A stretch of 26,390 nucleotides of DNA, taken from Asparagopsis taxiformis (taxonomy: Eukaryota > Rhodophyta > Florideophyceae > Bonnemaisoniales > Bonnemaisoniaceae). Below the pieces are notes generated by a model that was not told the DNA's origin, ran no database searches, and worked only from the letters and a program-made list of their open reading frames with translations. The stretch covers positions 1 through 26,390 of the forward strand of contig JALQPE010000361.1 in assembly GCA_030407315.1 (NCBI GenBank), in the 5' to 3' direction. This document shows positions 8,158 to 18,178 of the stretch, one piece after another (the first letter of the stretch is position 1; every line of letters starts with the position of its first letter). The position numbers and the translations under genes were made by a program.

Positions 8158-8842
8158 TGCTGCTGGAATTGTCATATCATTTTCGTAGTTGTCCTCCGCC
8201 TTCGCTCATTTGGCCGCCGGCGATCGTCCGTGTACTGTCATGTCTTACAGTACACGTGTGTAGCATTGAATTGAGATGGAAACTATTCATACGTAATCTC
8301 GTTATCGGATTACTGCAAAGTGTGCGACTGGAAAATAGAAAATTTTTTCAATTGAGGAAAAACATAAATCATATTTTGTGTTTGACTTTTCTCGTTATCA
8401 GGATGCTAATACAAGACAGCCTGTCATACGCACCGCCGGCGATCTCAAGGCTCAATGAATAGATATATACTGCCAAGTGAAAGACAAAAGAAAGAGAAGG
8501 CGAGGAGCTACCATTGTCCAACACTCGTGGCAGTCCGATCTGATACTTCTGTACCTTTCTTTATTGTTCTCTCAACCCACATCCTATTTATCCTTCGGCC
8601 GTGCGCTTCCGCCGCCGTCCTTCTATTGACATGTTGTCATGCCGTCGTATGCTGTGCTGCTGACGCAGCAAGCGTAGTGGCAATCGTTAGCATGACGTAG
8701 CGCAGGCCGCTCGGAGTGGAGCATTGTCTGTTTGGAGGTGGTTGTGGAGCGTCACAGATATTTCGGAGCTGAGCTGTGGTGCTTCCATCATGGAAGACAT
8801 CACTTTCCTCTATTCTCAAGCAGAAGAGTCTAGTCTTCTGTC
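8158..8842. other. Host DNA between Copia 1 and Harbinger, no gene recognised
   Basis: Only short frames without motifs are present. The pre-insertion host sequence runs from 2929 straight to 8158. A 10-bp-stem hairpin lies at 8229-8256, and an imperfect palindrome (CAGAAGA...TCTTCTG, 8821-8840) abuts the Harbinger insertion site. Confidence 0.5.
8229..8256. other. Hairpin, 10-bp perfect stem
   Basis: CGTGTACTGT is followed after 8 nt by its exact reverse complement ACAGTACACG. No flanking gene explains it, and there is no T-run that would suggest a Pol III terminator. Confidence 0.4.
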
Positions 8843-8845
8843 AAT

Positions 8846-9774
8846 AGACGATTTCTGAAGTTCCCATATGGGAATTGCATGGTAAATTTTGTGCACAGTT
8901 TTGCTGAGCGGGCGGTGCTGGCACGAAGCCTGTTTTCATCATACGGAAATCTGGGGAACGGCAATAGGCTCTTACAGTTCAAACGTTGAAATGTGAAAGT
9001 ATACCTGATGTTCGAAAAATTTAGAGAAGTAGCGTGACAGAATTTCACCGTAACGCGTTGAGAGTAAAGGCAGATATCCGGCGATCTCGGAGCTGAAATT
9101 AGCTGAGCCACTCGAAATTTCACATATCTCTGGGGCTGGTTACCATTGACGAATTCTTGCGATTGGCTGCCTAAGCCAAACAACCGCAACCTCTCCGCAT
9201 TTGACTGGTCAGTCAAAGCGAGATACGAGGCCTCCAAACTATGAAAGGACCTTGAAAAGTGCTGGTGAGTTCAAAATCTACGAATACGCATCATTCTATG
9301 ACGCACATTTCCTTGGTATAGGGAACACGGACTTGTACGTCATAGAATCATGCAAGTGAAGGTCGTTCGATATGTATATTCCGGAGGGCAGCAGTCAATC
9401 ATCGGTTCAACACGAGAAACGCTGAATAGAACTATGTCAGAGCGAATAGAAGGGGTGTTATTCAAGTTGCGAGTCACATTTCAGCTCTTCGGTGACTGAG
9501 CAACAAACGCTGCCTGAATTTGCTCCAAGGGGGCACAAAAGAGCAAGCGGCTCAACTGCAGCATACAAAACAATCTCAACGGAGAGATATGCAGCCAACA
9601 GAGCTTTGCACTGAAATTCAAGGTGTGTTACTAAACGATGCAATCAACATGTACAGGAAGGAAGGTGTCAAACTACCAAGCCGGAAAAATTACAAGGAGA
9701 GAGACTAATCAGCAAGATACACCATTAATGGGTACCTAGCTGGAAAGGATGACTGATACAAGTTTCGTAAGAAC
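8846..9774 (+). repeat. Left terminal inverted repeat of Harbinger
   Basis: This matches the reverse complement of 19354-19314 joined to 14587-13700. By eye the match is essentially perfect over 929 bp, with one mismatch noted near the inner edge (9766). It contains a 14-bp palindrome TTCCCATATGGGAA at 8861-8874 and an 11-bp inverted pair ATTCTATGACG / CGTCATAGAAT at 9293-9303 and 9338-9348. Small frames within it occur identically in both arms and are not called as genes. Confidence 0.9.
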
Positions 9775-9824
9775 AAACAGACTTGGAATCAATTTAATAT
9801 TGCAGATGTTCGGCATCGTTTCTG

Positions 9825-9832
9825 TATAAATA
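9825..9832 (+). promoter_or_regulatory. TATA box of the Harbinger Myb/SANT-like gene
   Basis: TATAAATA lies just inside the inner edge of the left TIR, about 70 nt upstream of the ATG at 9899. Confidence 0.5.
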
Positions 9833-9898
9833 TTGCACCAAGATCTATGGAGACGGTTCTTTTGATGTGGTTGTTCATTGTATAGGAATCAGTGCAAG

Positions 9899-11344
9899 AT
9901 GAATACAGAAAGAGGAAGAAGCCTAAGAGTTTCTGATCTAGTGCACATTTATCCGATTGAAGGATTCGAAGAAACCAGAAACATATCAGGAGAGTGTTTT
10001 GAGCCTCTTGATGAATCGCAACGGCAAGAAACTGTCCGAAACCTACGAAATCATGGCGAGTCGGATTATGTTGCGCAAGTTCAGGAATTGGATATATCGG
10101 ATGATGCAAATGAAGAACTTCTGGATATGTCAATTGACCATGTCACAGAAACAATTGAGTGTGACGGATCAGTGGAAAGAGATTCAACCGTTCAGCAATC
10201 AATGGAACATAGAATACCAAATGGAGCGTACGTTCAGAAAAACAATCCTGTAGTCGAAAGAGCCAGGGCGCTCGAGGATGGAAGTGAAAATGGAAGCGCT
10301 GAAACAGATTTGAATGGCCGAAAACGCAAAATGCAAAGGAGGTTCAGTACTGAATTGGATATTATTCTTATGGAAGAGGTTCTGTCACAGAAAGCACACA
10401 CTGCCTCCCGGGGAAGAGTTCTACCCGCATTTGAGGCTGTGGCTAATGCTCTAAATGTTTCCAGAAAGTTCAAAGAAGCAATTAGAGATGATCTAGAAAT
10501 GCGGGCCAACTCTCGTTCCAGAAGTCGTTACCGGGGAGTTACGTCCTGGAAGACTGATACTACACACTGTAAGGATCGATTTGCTAGGAACATATATCAG
10601 TTTAGGAAGGGATGCAAACCGGAAGATTGTCATGAAGACACATTGGAAAAGTTTCTACATTTGTGCCATACAATAAGTGAAGAAATGATTCAGAAAAAGT
10701 CCCAGGTAGATGAGAGAAATGAGGAGCAAGAGAGAAATCGCGAGGAGATAGAAATAGGTGGCTCACAAGTTTGTACCATGGCAATGATGCGGCGATCTCA
10801 AGCTCTACGGAATATGGTAACATCGGAGCCCGGGTCTGGCGAACGTGCCTCAAGCCGTGTGCGAAACTATGAGAGTGGAGTTGAGGATGAAGTATATTTT
10901 TCTCCCAAACGAGCTGTGAAGAGGGGAAGGGAAAGCGATGGACTTTCTTCATTGTTTGAAAGCATGAAACAGGCACAAGATAACCAGTTCAAGTTTGCTA
11001 AACTCAAAGAGGAAAGAGAAGTACGTCGGTATGCCATGGAGGTCGAGACACAGAAAGCGCAAAGGCAGTATCGAACAGACCGCCTAGAACACGAAAGAAA
11101 CGTTCTGCAGCTTGAAAGGGACAAAATAGCAGCACAGATTGAGAGAGAAAAGAAATCAGATGCTGAAATAGCTCTCGAGTACAAGAAATTAGAACTAGAG
11201 AGAGAAAAGCTTGCAGCACAAGTAGCCCAAAAAGAGGCAGAGGCGCAGGAAAGAATGAATAGGGATGCTGCACAGGCTGCGCGAGATCGCGCAGACGCAG
11301 AGGACCGTAGAGTATTTCGGGAACTGATAATGCAGAAGTTGTAG
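9899..11344 (+). CDS. Harbinger accessory protein, Myb/SANT-like with coiled coil
   Basis: It is 481 aa from the first ATG; the frame is open slightly further upstream but only from a TTG. Residues 1 to about 135 are acidic and Ser/Asp/Glu-rich. A basic cluster, RKRKMQRR (about 140-147), could be a nuclear signal. Residues about 147-240 (starting RRFSTELDIILMEEVL, ending near YQFRKG) resemble the Myb/SANT-like trihelix domain of PIF/Harbinger second proteins, although the usual first tryptophan is Phe. The last 125 residues are a strongly charged coiled coil rich in E, K, R, Q and A. In known Harbinger elements such a partner brings the transposase into the nucleus and to the transposon ends; that role here is by analogy. 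The gene converges on the transposase gene across about 1 kb and has a TATA box upstream. Confidence 0.75.
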   Translation: MNTERGRSLRVSDLVHIYPIEGFEETRNISGECFEPLDESQRQETVRNLRNHGESDYVAQVQELDISDDANEELLDMSIDHVTETIECDGSVERDSTVQQSMEHRIPNGAYVQKNNPVVERARALEDGSENGSAETDLNGRKRKMQRRFSTELDIILMEEVLSQKAHTASRGRVLPAFEAVANALNVSRKFKEAIRDDLEMRANSRSRSRYRGVTSWKTDTTHCKDRFARNIYQFRKGCKPEDCHEDTLEKFLHLCHTISEEMIQKKSQVDERNEEQERNREEIEIGGSQVCTMAMMRRSQALRNMVTSEPGSGERASSRVRNYESGVEDEVYFSPKRAVKRGRESDGLSSLFESMKQAQDNQFKFAKLKEEREVRRYAMEVETQKAQRQYRTDRLEHERNVLQLERDKIAAQIEREKKSDAEIALEYKKLELEREKLAAQVAQKEAEAQERMNRDAAQAARDRADAEDRRVFRELIMQKL

Positions 11345-12355
11345 AAAGAAGTAAACTTTGCAAGCATGAACTTTGTTGCATTTGTAGCCACAATTGTATT
11401 TCCATTTGCATACATGATGATATACGACTATATAGAAGTCAAGTAGCTTCTGTAGTATCTCCCTTTCACCCTTCTGTCGTAATCGAACTTATGCGGCCGC
11501 CGTTGAATTGATTCTCTTCTTCTCTCCTTGCAAAGCTCTACATATCTGCGATAAAGATTGTATTCAGCCTCATTCTAATCCCCTTCCAGCCAAGCCTCCT
11601 GCCTTTACACATTCATGATGAAATTTTGATTTCTACCAAAATTTCATACAGGTCAAAGATACGAGCTCTACCCTTATGTCCCGTGAGCAATGTTCTGAAT
11701 GGAAACTCGATCTCCGTTCTATGAACTTTGCAAGGAGCTCTGAACTGCAGTTTGGATGTAAGGTTCATTTTTCTGTTTCCTATTCTGTGGTATTCGCAGT
11801 CCGATGGCATGGTTGATGTACGCAGTACATCTCAATGAAGTACTTCGTAAATCAAGAACCTATTCCGCCGTTCCACGTGCTTTGCATAATCTAACATGAA
11901 AGGGGAGAAGACAAACGGTCATTACTCAAAGGCAGCTATTCGAAAAAGAGGCAATGATCGCATGTGATTCTTTAAGTACTGCAAGGGGGAAATTTAGTTG
12001 GGAACAAGTCCAAAGCCAGTGAACCATTCTTCCAGGATACAGTGGCACTCGAAGATGGGGTGAACGGGAAGGAAGCACATCAGAAGGCTAATCAGGTAAT
12101 GATGAAGTCGCAGAACCGAGTAGTCTGCTCGACCTTCGCTTGCAATCTGGAATTTGTATTGTGCAGGCTGGGGATTTAATTCAGACATTGTGTGCATTCG
12201 GTGAAATGGTTCAACGCATACTCTCTAGTTTGATAAGAGTATCAGTATTTATTATCAACTGGTAACAGGAGTACAGAAATGACACACGAAGTGAACAGTT
12301 CGAGGTGATTAGAAGTCTTCACTGCGAGTGCCACATCTGTAACTAGCGCTATTAT
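11345..12355. other. Interval between the convergent Harbinger genes
   Basis: I see no supported gene. Frames of 60-70 codons here have no motif. The interval presumably holds the 3' ends of both transcripts. Confidence 0.5.
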
Positions 12356-13555
12356 TCAAATATTTGGAGGAGATAACGAGAGGTATTCTGCAATTGTAGG
12401 TGGGTTGCAGTCAAAATATTGACTTGTTTGCGAGCCATATATGCAAGTGTGGAAGTTGGTCAATATGCAGGCGCATGAATACCATAGAGCTACCGGAGAT
12501 TTCGCCACTCTCATCTTCCGTGGAAAGTCGATGTGCGAAAAGTATTTCTTCACATCATGAAATACCCATTCTACAGTAATTCGTGCTGAGGACATCCTCC
12601 GATTGAACATAACTTCCTGTTCTGACATATTAGCTCCTCGAAACCCTACCATCATGTACGGCCTCAGCACGTAAGCAGAATCTGCATAAACATAATATTG
12701 TCTCCCTTCTATGTGAAGAGAATTCTGTAGGCTCAGTTCAATTCCGGAGTTGCGAAATAGCGTAAGATCATGCCGACGTCCTTCAACTGGACCGTATAAA
12801 TTGAAAAGAAGGCCATCAGGAAGGGTCAACGCTTGGAATTTCATGCAGTTCCGTCTTTTGTGCCCATTATATGTAGCTCTCCGCATAATACCCTTTGGTT
12901 TGGATATGTATATGTTAGTTCCGTCGATAAAACCAATGCAACTATCGAGTGGGGCGCCACTTTCAAAGACTTTTGAAGCATACATGCTTGCCCTTTCGTG
13001 GATGAACGATGAATGAAATTCGGTCACTAGATAGTTAAGTTGGGCGTGGAGCATTTCCAGAGCGTAGTAGAATATCTCGCATAGAGCAGTACTTGATCTG
13101 AAGAATTCCTTCTCTAGATCTCTCCAGATTGACGGTGATGTAAGTCTTCGAATGACTACGCAGAGCGCTTCTGTTCCAGTAACCTTATAACCCCCATTTT
13201 CTATTGTAAGCCAAATCCCGCTCCATTCGATCTCATCCAAGATCATATTAAGCTCCTTCTTTCCGAATCGGAACCTCCTGAAACACTCAAAGTCGTCCAG
13301 TGCTGCTAGATCGAAAGTACACGAATATATCATCGATTTACGCTCTTTTCGTAACATATAGTCCCCATACTCCTGTGAAACCTCTTGGAGAAACATTGCA
13401 ACTCGCAGTTGATCATTCATGTTGCTGCTCCAAATTATCCCTAATAACCCAATAGCCCCCGTTCTCACTGACCGTTTGATGGTATGTTGCCTCTGTGTTC
13501 GTACCCGATGCATGCCTACCCAACGGAAAATTTGATCACTTGGTTCACACAACAT
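12356..13555 (-). CDS. PIF/Harbinger DDE transposase (HARBI1-like nuclease fold)
   Basis: It is 399 aa from the ATG at 13555. The catalytic triad is visible as D211 in GFIDGTNIYI, D292 in YVYADSAYVLRP and E329 in SARITVEWVFHDVKKYF. Other family hallmarks are NGHKRRNCMKFQALTLPDGL, GPVEGRRHDLTLFRNSG and the C-terminal CILTNFHTCIYGSQTSQYF. It should cut at the TIR ends and join the element to a new site, with the neighbouring Myb/SANT-like protein as DNA-binding partner. The TATA box is only 24-31 bp upstream of this ATG, so the transcript may begin at or after it and translation may use Met15 (13513). The frame is uninterrupted and all three catalytic residues are present, so the enzyme may be active. 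Confidence 0.92.
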   Translation of the reverse strand: MLCEPSDQIFRWVGMHRVRTQRQHTIKRSVRTGAIGLLGIIWSSNMNDQLRVAMFLQEVSQEYGDYMLRKERKSMIYSCTFDLAALDDFECFRRFRFGKKELNMILDEIEWSGIWLTIENGGYKVTGTEALCVVIRRLTSPSIWRDLEKEFFRSSTALCEIFYYALEMLHAQLNYLVTEFHSSFIHERASMYASKVFESGAPLDSCIGFIDGTNIYISKPKGIMRRATYNGHKRRNCMKFQALTLPDGLLFNLYGPVEGRRHDLTLFRNSGIELSLQNSLHIEGRQYYVYADSAYVLRPYMMVGFRGANMSEQEVMFNRRMSSARITVEWVFHDVKKYFSHIDFPRKMRVAKSPVALWYSCACILTNFHTCIYGSQTSQYFDCNPPTIAEYLSLSPPNI

Positions 13556-13578
13556 TATCGACGTACGTCTATTCCTAT

Positions 13579-13586
13579 CTTATATA
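13579..13586 (-). promoter_or_regulatory. TATA box of the Harbinger transposase gene
   Basis: The minus strand reads TATATAAG, between the inner edge of the right TIR (13700) and the transposase ATG. Confidence 0.5.
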
Positions 13587-13699
13587 CTTCCTCTCGTACC
13601 CGCTATGCCATTCTTAGCGATTCATATTCATCATCTATGCCCTTCTCCTTTCCAGTTCCCACAGGATCATGATCTGATGTACAGTGCACTGCAATATCA

Positions 13700-14587
13700 G
13701 TTCTTATGAAACTTGTATCAGTCATCCTTTCCAGCTAGGTACCCATTAATGGTGTATCTTGCTGATTAGTCTCTCTCCTTGTAATTTTTCCGGCTTGGTA
13801 GTTTGACACCTTCCTTCCTGTACATGTTGATTGCATCGTTTAGTAACACACCTTGAATTTCAGTGCAAAGCTCTGTTGGCTGCATATCTCTCCGTTGAGA
13901 TTGTTTTGTATGCTGCAGTTGAGCCGCTTGCTCTTTTGTGCCCCCTTGGAGCAAATTCAGGCAGCGTTTGTTGCTCAGTCACCGAAGAGCTGAAATGTGA
14001 CTCGCAACTTGAATAACACCCCTTCTATTCGCTCTGACATAGTTCTATTCAGCGTTTCTCGTGTTGAACCGATGATTGACTGCTGCCCTCCGGAATATAC
14101 ATATCGAACGACCTTCACTTGCATGATTCTATGACGTACAAGTCCGTGTTCCCTATACCAAGGAAATGTGCGTCATAGAATGATGCGTATTCGTAGATTT
14201 TGAACTCACCAGCACTTTTCAAGGTCCTTTCATAGTTTGGAGGCCTCGTATCTCGCTTTGACTGACCAGTCAAATGCGGAGAGGTTGCGGTTGTTTGGCT
14301 TAGGCAGCCAATCGCAAGAATTCGTCAATGGTAACCAGCCCCAGAGATATGTGAAATTTCGAGTGGCTCAGCTAATTTCAGCTCCGAGATCGCCGGATAT
14401 CTGCCTTTACTCTCAACGCGTTACGGTGAAATTCTGTCACGCTACTTCTCTAAATTTTTCGAACATCAGGTATACTTTCACATTTCAACGTTTGAACTGT
14501 AAGAGCCTATTGCCGTTCCCCAGATTTCCGTATGATGAAAACAGGCTTCGTGCCAGCACCGCCCGCTCAGCAAAACTGTGCACAAAA
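13700..14587 (-). repeat. Right terminal inverted repeat of Harbinger, inner 888 bp
   Basis: This is the reverse complement of the left TIR from 9774 down to about 8887. It ends at the Copia 2 target duplication caaaa (14583-14587). It includes the second copy of the ATTCTATGACG pair (14126-14136 and 14171-14181). Confidence 0.9.
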
Positions 14588-14702
14588 TGTGAAAGAAATG
14601 ATGTGCTTAGTCCCTTTACTTGTAGCTCGTGGCAGGACGACGAGCGTCAATAAATACTTGTGAGGTACTGTAAAGTGGTGTAATGTGTATAGTTATTCGT
14701 CA
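14588..14702 (-). repeat. 3' LTR of Copia element 2
   Basis: It is 115 bp and identical to the copy at 19194-19308. On the element strand it has TATTTATT (14649-14656) and AAGGGACTA (14608-14616). Confidence 0.95.
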
Positions 14703-14735
14703 AGACGGCTAGCAGTGGGCTCGGCGCGTTAAGGA

Positions 14736-14758
14736 ATAGTTATTCGTCAGTCGCCGCG
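14736..14758 (-). promoter_or_regulatory. CGCGGCGAC motif fused to an internal copy of the LTR start (element 2)
   Basis: On the element strand CGCGGCGACTG (14758-14748) runs into TGACGAATAACTAT (14749-14736), an exact 14-nt copy of this element's LTR start. The copy begins 47 nt before the 3' LTR. The TGA of the copy is also the pol stop codon. No purine tract abuts the LTR itself (element strand ...gctagccgtct). Confidence 0.6.
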
Positions 14759-17700
14759 TGGCGAGGGCACTGATAGGCGAAGGAGGGGCAGTTTGGAAGT
14801 AAATTGCGCAGGCTTGAGCGCTTTTGTAAGGAGGTCTGCAGGATTACGGTCAGAAGGAATATGAGTGGGAGAAATAAGGCCGTTAGTAACTTGTTCGCGA
14901 ACCCAGTGGTATTTAACATCCACATGACGGGTTTTGGGGGTTGGGAATTTCGATGTAGCAGCAGTGATGGCAGCGGCATTATCAATGTGCAGGGGAATGG
15001 GTTCGGATACACGGATACCAACGTCGGCAAAAAAATTAGCTGTGGTCTTGAGGAGCTGCGTGGTGTGAAAGGCTGCAATGTATTCTGCAGTAAAAGTAGA
15101 AGGTGAGACGCAGCGTTGTCGACGGGACTGCCAGGCGATTGGGGAACCATTGTAAAAGATAATGGAACCAGTAGTGGAACGTCTTGTAGTGGGGCAAGAT
15201 GCATAGTCTGAGTCTGAAAAGGCTTCAAGGGATGACGTGAAGCGGCGAGAATAGTGAATGCCGGACGTAATGGAGGTTTTGAGGTAACGAAGGACGCGGA
15301 TGGCCGCTTTCCAGTCGTGGGAAGTCGGATTGTGTGCGACTCGACCAAGGTAGCTCACTATAAAGGAGATATCAGGGCGGGTTGAATCCGCTAAGTAGCG
15401 CAGAGATCCGATTAAGCTTTTGTAGTCAAACTTAGATGTGTCCAGGAGTGTGTTGGACGTGGAAGACGGGACTAGAAGCTCAGTTGCAATCGGGGAGGTG
15501 AACGTTTTTGCATTGGAGAGCTGGAAGCGATCAAGCAGTGAGGAAATGTAGCCAGGCTGTGAAATTGTAATTCCTGAAGAAGAATGGTCAACCTTCCAGC
15601 CAAGAATGTGGCTCACTTGCCCAAGGTCTTTGAGGGAGTATTTAGATCGCAAGGTTTGTTTGACCTTGTTGGCGAGAGGGATGTGATTGGTAATGACAAG
15701 GAAGTCGTCAACCGTAATGACGAGGAGTATGAAGAGTGACTTTTCAGTAGGGTGGTATTGGATGAACGAACTGGAATCGGATGGGAGGCGGGTGAAGTTG
15801 TTTTGCAGGAGGAATGTGGCTAGACCCTCGGTAAATATTTTGCAGGCCTGCTTGCAGCCATACATATTTCCCGTAAGCCTTGCGACATGGTCGGGATATT
15901 TTTGTGAACCGTCAAAGCGTGTAGGCTGGTGGAGGTAAATCTGGCGGTCTTCAGTGAATCGCTCATGGAGAAAAGCGGACTCCAGATCCCAGTGGAAGGT
16001 GGAAAAGCCATGGGCAGCGGCCATAGCAAGAGCGGAGCGAATGGCGTCACGGTTGGCAACGGGGCTAGAGATATCATTTGGATCGAAATGTACATCGGGT
16101 ATCTGGCGATCACCGCGTACGGTGCAACGTGCCTTGCGAAGAATGGGATTTCCGTCACTGTCTCGTTTCAATTTGAGAACGGTAGTGACGGGTAGCAGGC
16201 GGGCTCCTGGGGGAAGTTTGGATTTGTGGATGAAAGTAAGTGTGCCTCGTTTTTCAAGGCTGTCAAGTTCCTTATTCCATGCTATTGACCATTCTTGGGC
16301 ATCAGGAGCAGCGCGTGCTTCTGAGAGAGTTTTGGGCTCGGTAGCGAGAGAAACTGCTGTGTGGGCTGAAGATGAAATAACTCGGACGGGATCAGTGGTT
16401 GGATGGTATGGTTTAAAGTCAGCCATACGGCAGCGACCTGTTTTGTGCGTTGTAGGATCATATGTGTAGTAGTGACGTGCATCGCAGCGACCAATGTAGT
16501 GAAGTAGAGTGGCCCGCGGCTGTAGTTTCGAGAGGGGAGCTGGGTTGTGGACATAGCCTGTTGTACCGAAAGGAAGGAGAGTGATAACGTTTGGTTTGAC
16601 GGCGAACCATAGAGCGGCTGGAAGTTGTTGGGTTGCGTTGTGGGGTGTGTGGTTATGGACATCTGTTGCGGAGAGTACAGCGAAGTCCCATAATTCCAAT
16701 GGTAGTCCAGATGCGAGAAGGGTGGCTCGGGCAGTGTTTAGAATCGAACGATTGATGCGTTCGGCAAGCGCATTTTCTTGTGGAGTATGAGGAATGCTGG
16801 GATGGGTGTCGATGTGTTCGGAGGTGTAAAGGTTATTGAGTCTTTGAGTGTAGAACTCTTTTGCATTGTCAGAAGTAAGGTGTCTGATGCGGTGTGGAGT
16901 TGTGGCATGAGTGAAGAGAATGTGGTCAGCGAGTTTGGCTCCTGCAGCTGCTTTGGATGGTGCACAATGGACAGTAAGGTAACGACTGCCTTGATCTAAG
17001 AAAGTGATGAAGTAGCGGTTACCCTCAAAGGAAGGGGTTGGCATTGGACCGCAGATATCTGTGTGAAGGTGTGTTCCGATAGCGTCCATGCGCGGATGTC
17101 TGCGAAAAGGAGCAGCCGCAGTTTTGCCCAACGCGCATCCAGAACAAGTGAATTTTGGTGGAGTGCGTCGGAGGGAGGCTGGCATGTTGTCTACCAGGTT
17201 TTGTTTAGCCATGTGGTGGATTTTTGTTGGGTGAGCGTGGTTCATTTTGAGATGCCAATGATAGTAGTCTCTGATGGTGCTGGGAAGTGGAACGCGAATT
17301 TTTGGTAGCGGACGGCTACGGAGGGAAGGTTTTCTCTTTGGATTCAATTTTCGGTCGATCTGATGTATTTTGGAGGAGTGAAGACGGCTCTTTTTGACCA
17401 TGGGTGTATGTGGTATGCGAGGTGGATTAGGGGAGGGGAGGTTTTTCTTGGCACGTTTAGGGTTTTGAGCTTTAGAGCGTTTGGGTGGTATAGTGCGCGC
17501 AGCATACGCAGCAGCTGCGTTAATGGGTAAGTGAGTGGTGTATAAGCCATTTCGGCCTTTGGGTATTGTTGCAAGTATGGAATGTGGAGGAGGTGGTGGG
17601 GATTTCGTTGTAATGAATGCATACTTGTCCTGAAACAAAACATCATGGGTTTTAGTGATCTGTCCTACTGATAGTAGGTTGGTGTGTAGGGTGGGTACTA

Positions 17701-18178
17701 CGACAGCAGTGTGTGAAGGTAGACTGTGTTTGTTGGGAAGGGGGATGCAGATCGTGTCTCGGTGTGTGGATGGAGAATGTTCGCCATTAGCTGTTGTGGT
17801 ATAAGAGGATGAGGGTTTCATTCCTGGGAGAGGGTGAGCAAGATGTGTAGGGTTAGCGCCTGAATCGAGGAGGAATGAAGCGTTCTCTTGAGGACGTACA
17901 GAGTCGGAATTGTCGGAGAGAATGAGATTGGGATCGGTATGAATTGGTTGGTAATTTTGCGGTGAAGGGCATTCATTCAAATGATCAAGGTTGGGAAGTT
18001 CTGCTGCAGCGGCATTGTTAAAGTTTGGCTTGCGGTTTGGCGGCAGGTTGCGGCGAGTAGTTTGTACTCTTCGGGCTCGACAAGCATCCGTGGAGTGGTG
18101 TGGGCTTCCATGCCAGGAACACCAAATTCCGAAGTATCCTGGGGGTGGTTGCACATTGTGTTTCTTATGCGAACCCAT
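14747..18178 (-). CDS. Pol polyprotein of Copia element 2
   Basis: It is 1143 aa from the ATG at 18178, overlapping the end of gag by 14 nt in the +1 frame. In order it has a CHHC zinc knuckle (CSWHGSPHHSTDAC, which is really the Gag C-terminus), protease LLDSGA, a basic Pro/Lys linker of about 90 residues, integrase finger (WHLKMNH, CSGCALGK), integrase D, D, E in HTDICGP, TSDNAKEF and ENALAERINRS, RT HWDLESAF and ITVDDFLV, and RNase H SDSDYA, AEYIAAFH, IDNAAA and PADLLTKAL. RT has Thr for Tyr before xDD, as in element 1. Because the zinc knuckle lies in this frame while the rest of Gag lies in the other, the two were probably one frame, split by the 8-C run at 18209-18216, or joined by +1 frameshifting. 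The stop TGA coincides with the internal LTR-start copy. Confidence 0.93.
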   Translation of the reverse strand: MGSHKKHNVQPPPGYFGIWCSWHGSPHHSTDACRARRVQTTRRNLPPNRKPNFNNAAAAELPNLDHLNECPSPQNYQPIHTDPNLILSDNSDSVRPQENASFLLDSGANPTHLAHPLPGMKPSSSYTTTANGEHSPSTHRDTICIPLPNKHSLPSHTAVVVPTLHTNLLSVGQITKTHDVLFQDKYAFITTKSPPPPPHSILATIPKGRNGLYTTHLPINAAAAYAARTIPPKRSKAQNPKRAKKNLPSPNPPRIPHTPMVKKSRLHSSKIHQIDRKLNPKRKPSLRSRPLPKIRVPLPSTIRDYYHWHLKMNHAHPTKIHHMAKQNLVDNMPASLRRTPPKFTCSGCALGKTAAAPFRRHPRMDAIGTHLHTDICGPMPTPSFEGNRYFITFLDQGSRYLTVHCAPSKAAAGAKLADHILFTHATTPHRIRHLTSDNAKEFYTQRLNNLYTSEHIDTHPSIPHTPQENALAERINRSILNTARATLLASGLPLELWDFAVLSATDVHNHTPHNATQQLPAALWFAVKPNVITLLPFGTTGYVHNPAPLSKLQPRATLLHYIGRCDARHYYTYDPTTHKTGRCRMADFKPYHPTTDPVRVISSSAHTAVSLATEPKTLSEARAAPDAQEWSIAWNKELDSLEKRGTLTFIHKSKLPPGARLLPVTTVLKLKRDSDGNPILRKARCTVRGDRQIPDVHFDPNDISSPVANRDAIRSALAMAAAHGFSTFHWDLESAFLHERFTEDRQIYLHQPTRFDGSQKYPDHVARLTGNMYGCKQACKIFTEGLATFLLQNNFTRLPSDSSSFIQYHPTEKSLFILLVITVDDFLVITNHIPLANKVKQTLRSKYSLKDLGQVSHILGWKVDHSSSGITISQPGYISSLLDRFQLSNAKTFTSPIATELLVPSSTSNTLLDTSKFDYKSLIGSLRYLADSTRPDISFIVSYLGRVAHNPTSHDWKAAIRVLRYLKTSITSGIHYSRRFTSSLEAFSDSDYASCPTTRRSTTGSIIFYNGSPIAWQSRRQRCVSPSTFTAEYIAAFHTTQLLKTTANFFADVGIRVSEPIPLHIDNAAAITAATSKFPTPKTRHVDVKYHWVREQVTNGLISPTHIPSDRNPADLLTKALKPAQFTSKLPLLRLSVPSPRGD

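Noticed and set aside
8830..9237. 135-codon frame in the left Harbinger TIR, also in the right arm
   Set aside because: It has no motif, crosses the repeat, and its duplication is explained by the TIR; the frame is not evidence of a gene.
9458..9708. Frames of about 60 codons repeated identically in both Harbinger arms
   Set aside because: The identity follows from the inverted repeat, with overlapping frames on both strands and no domain.
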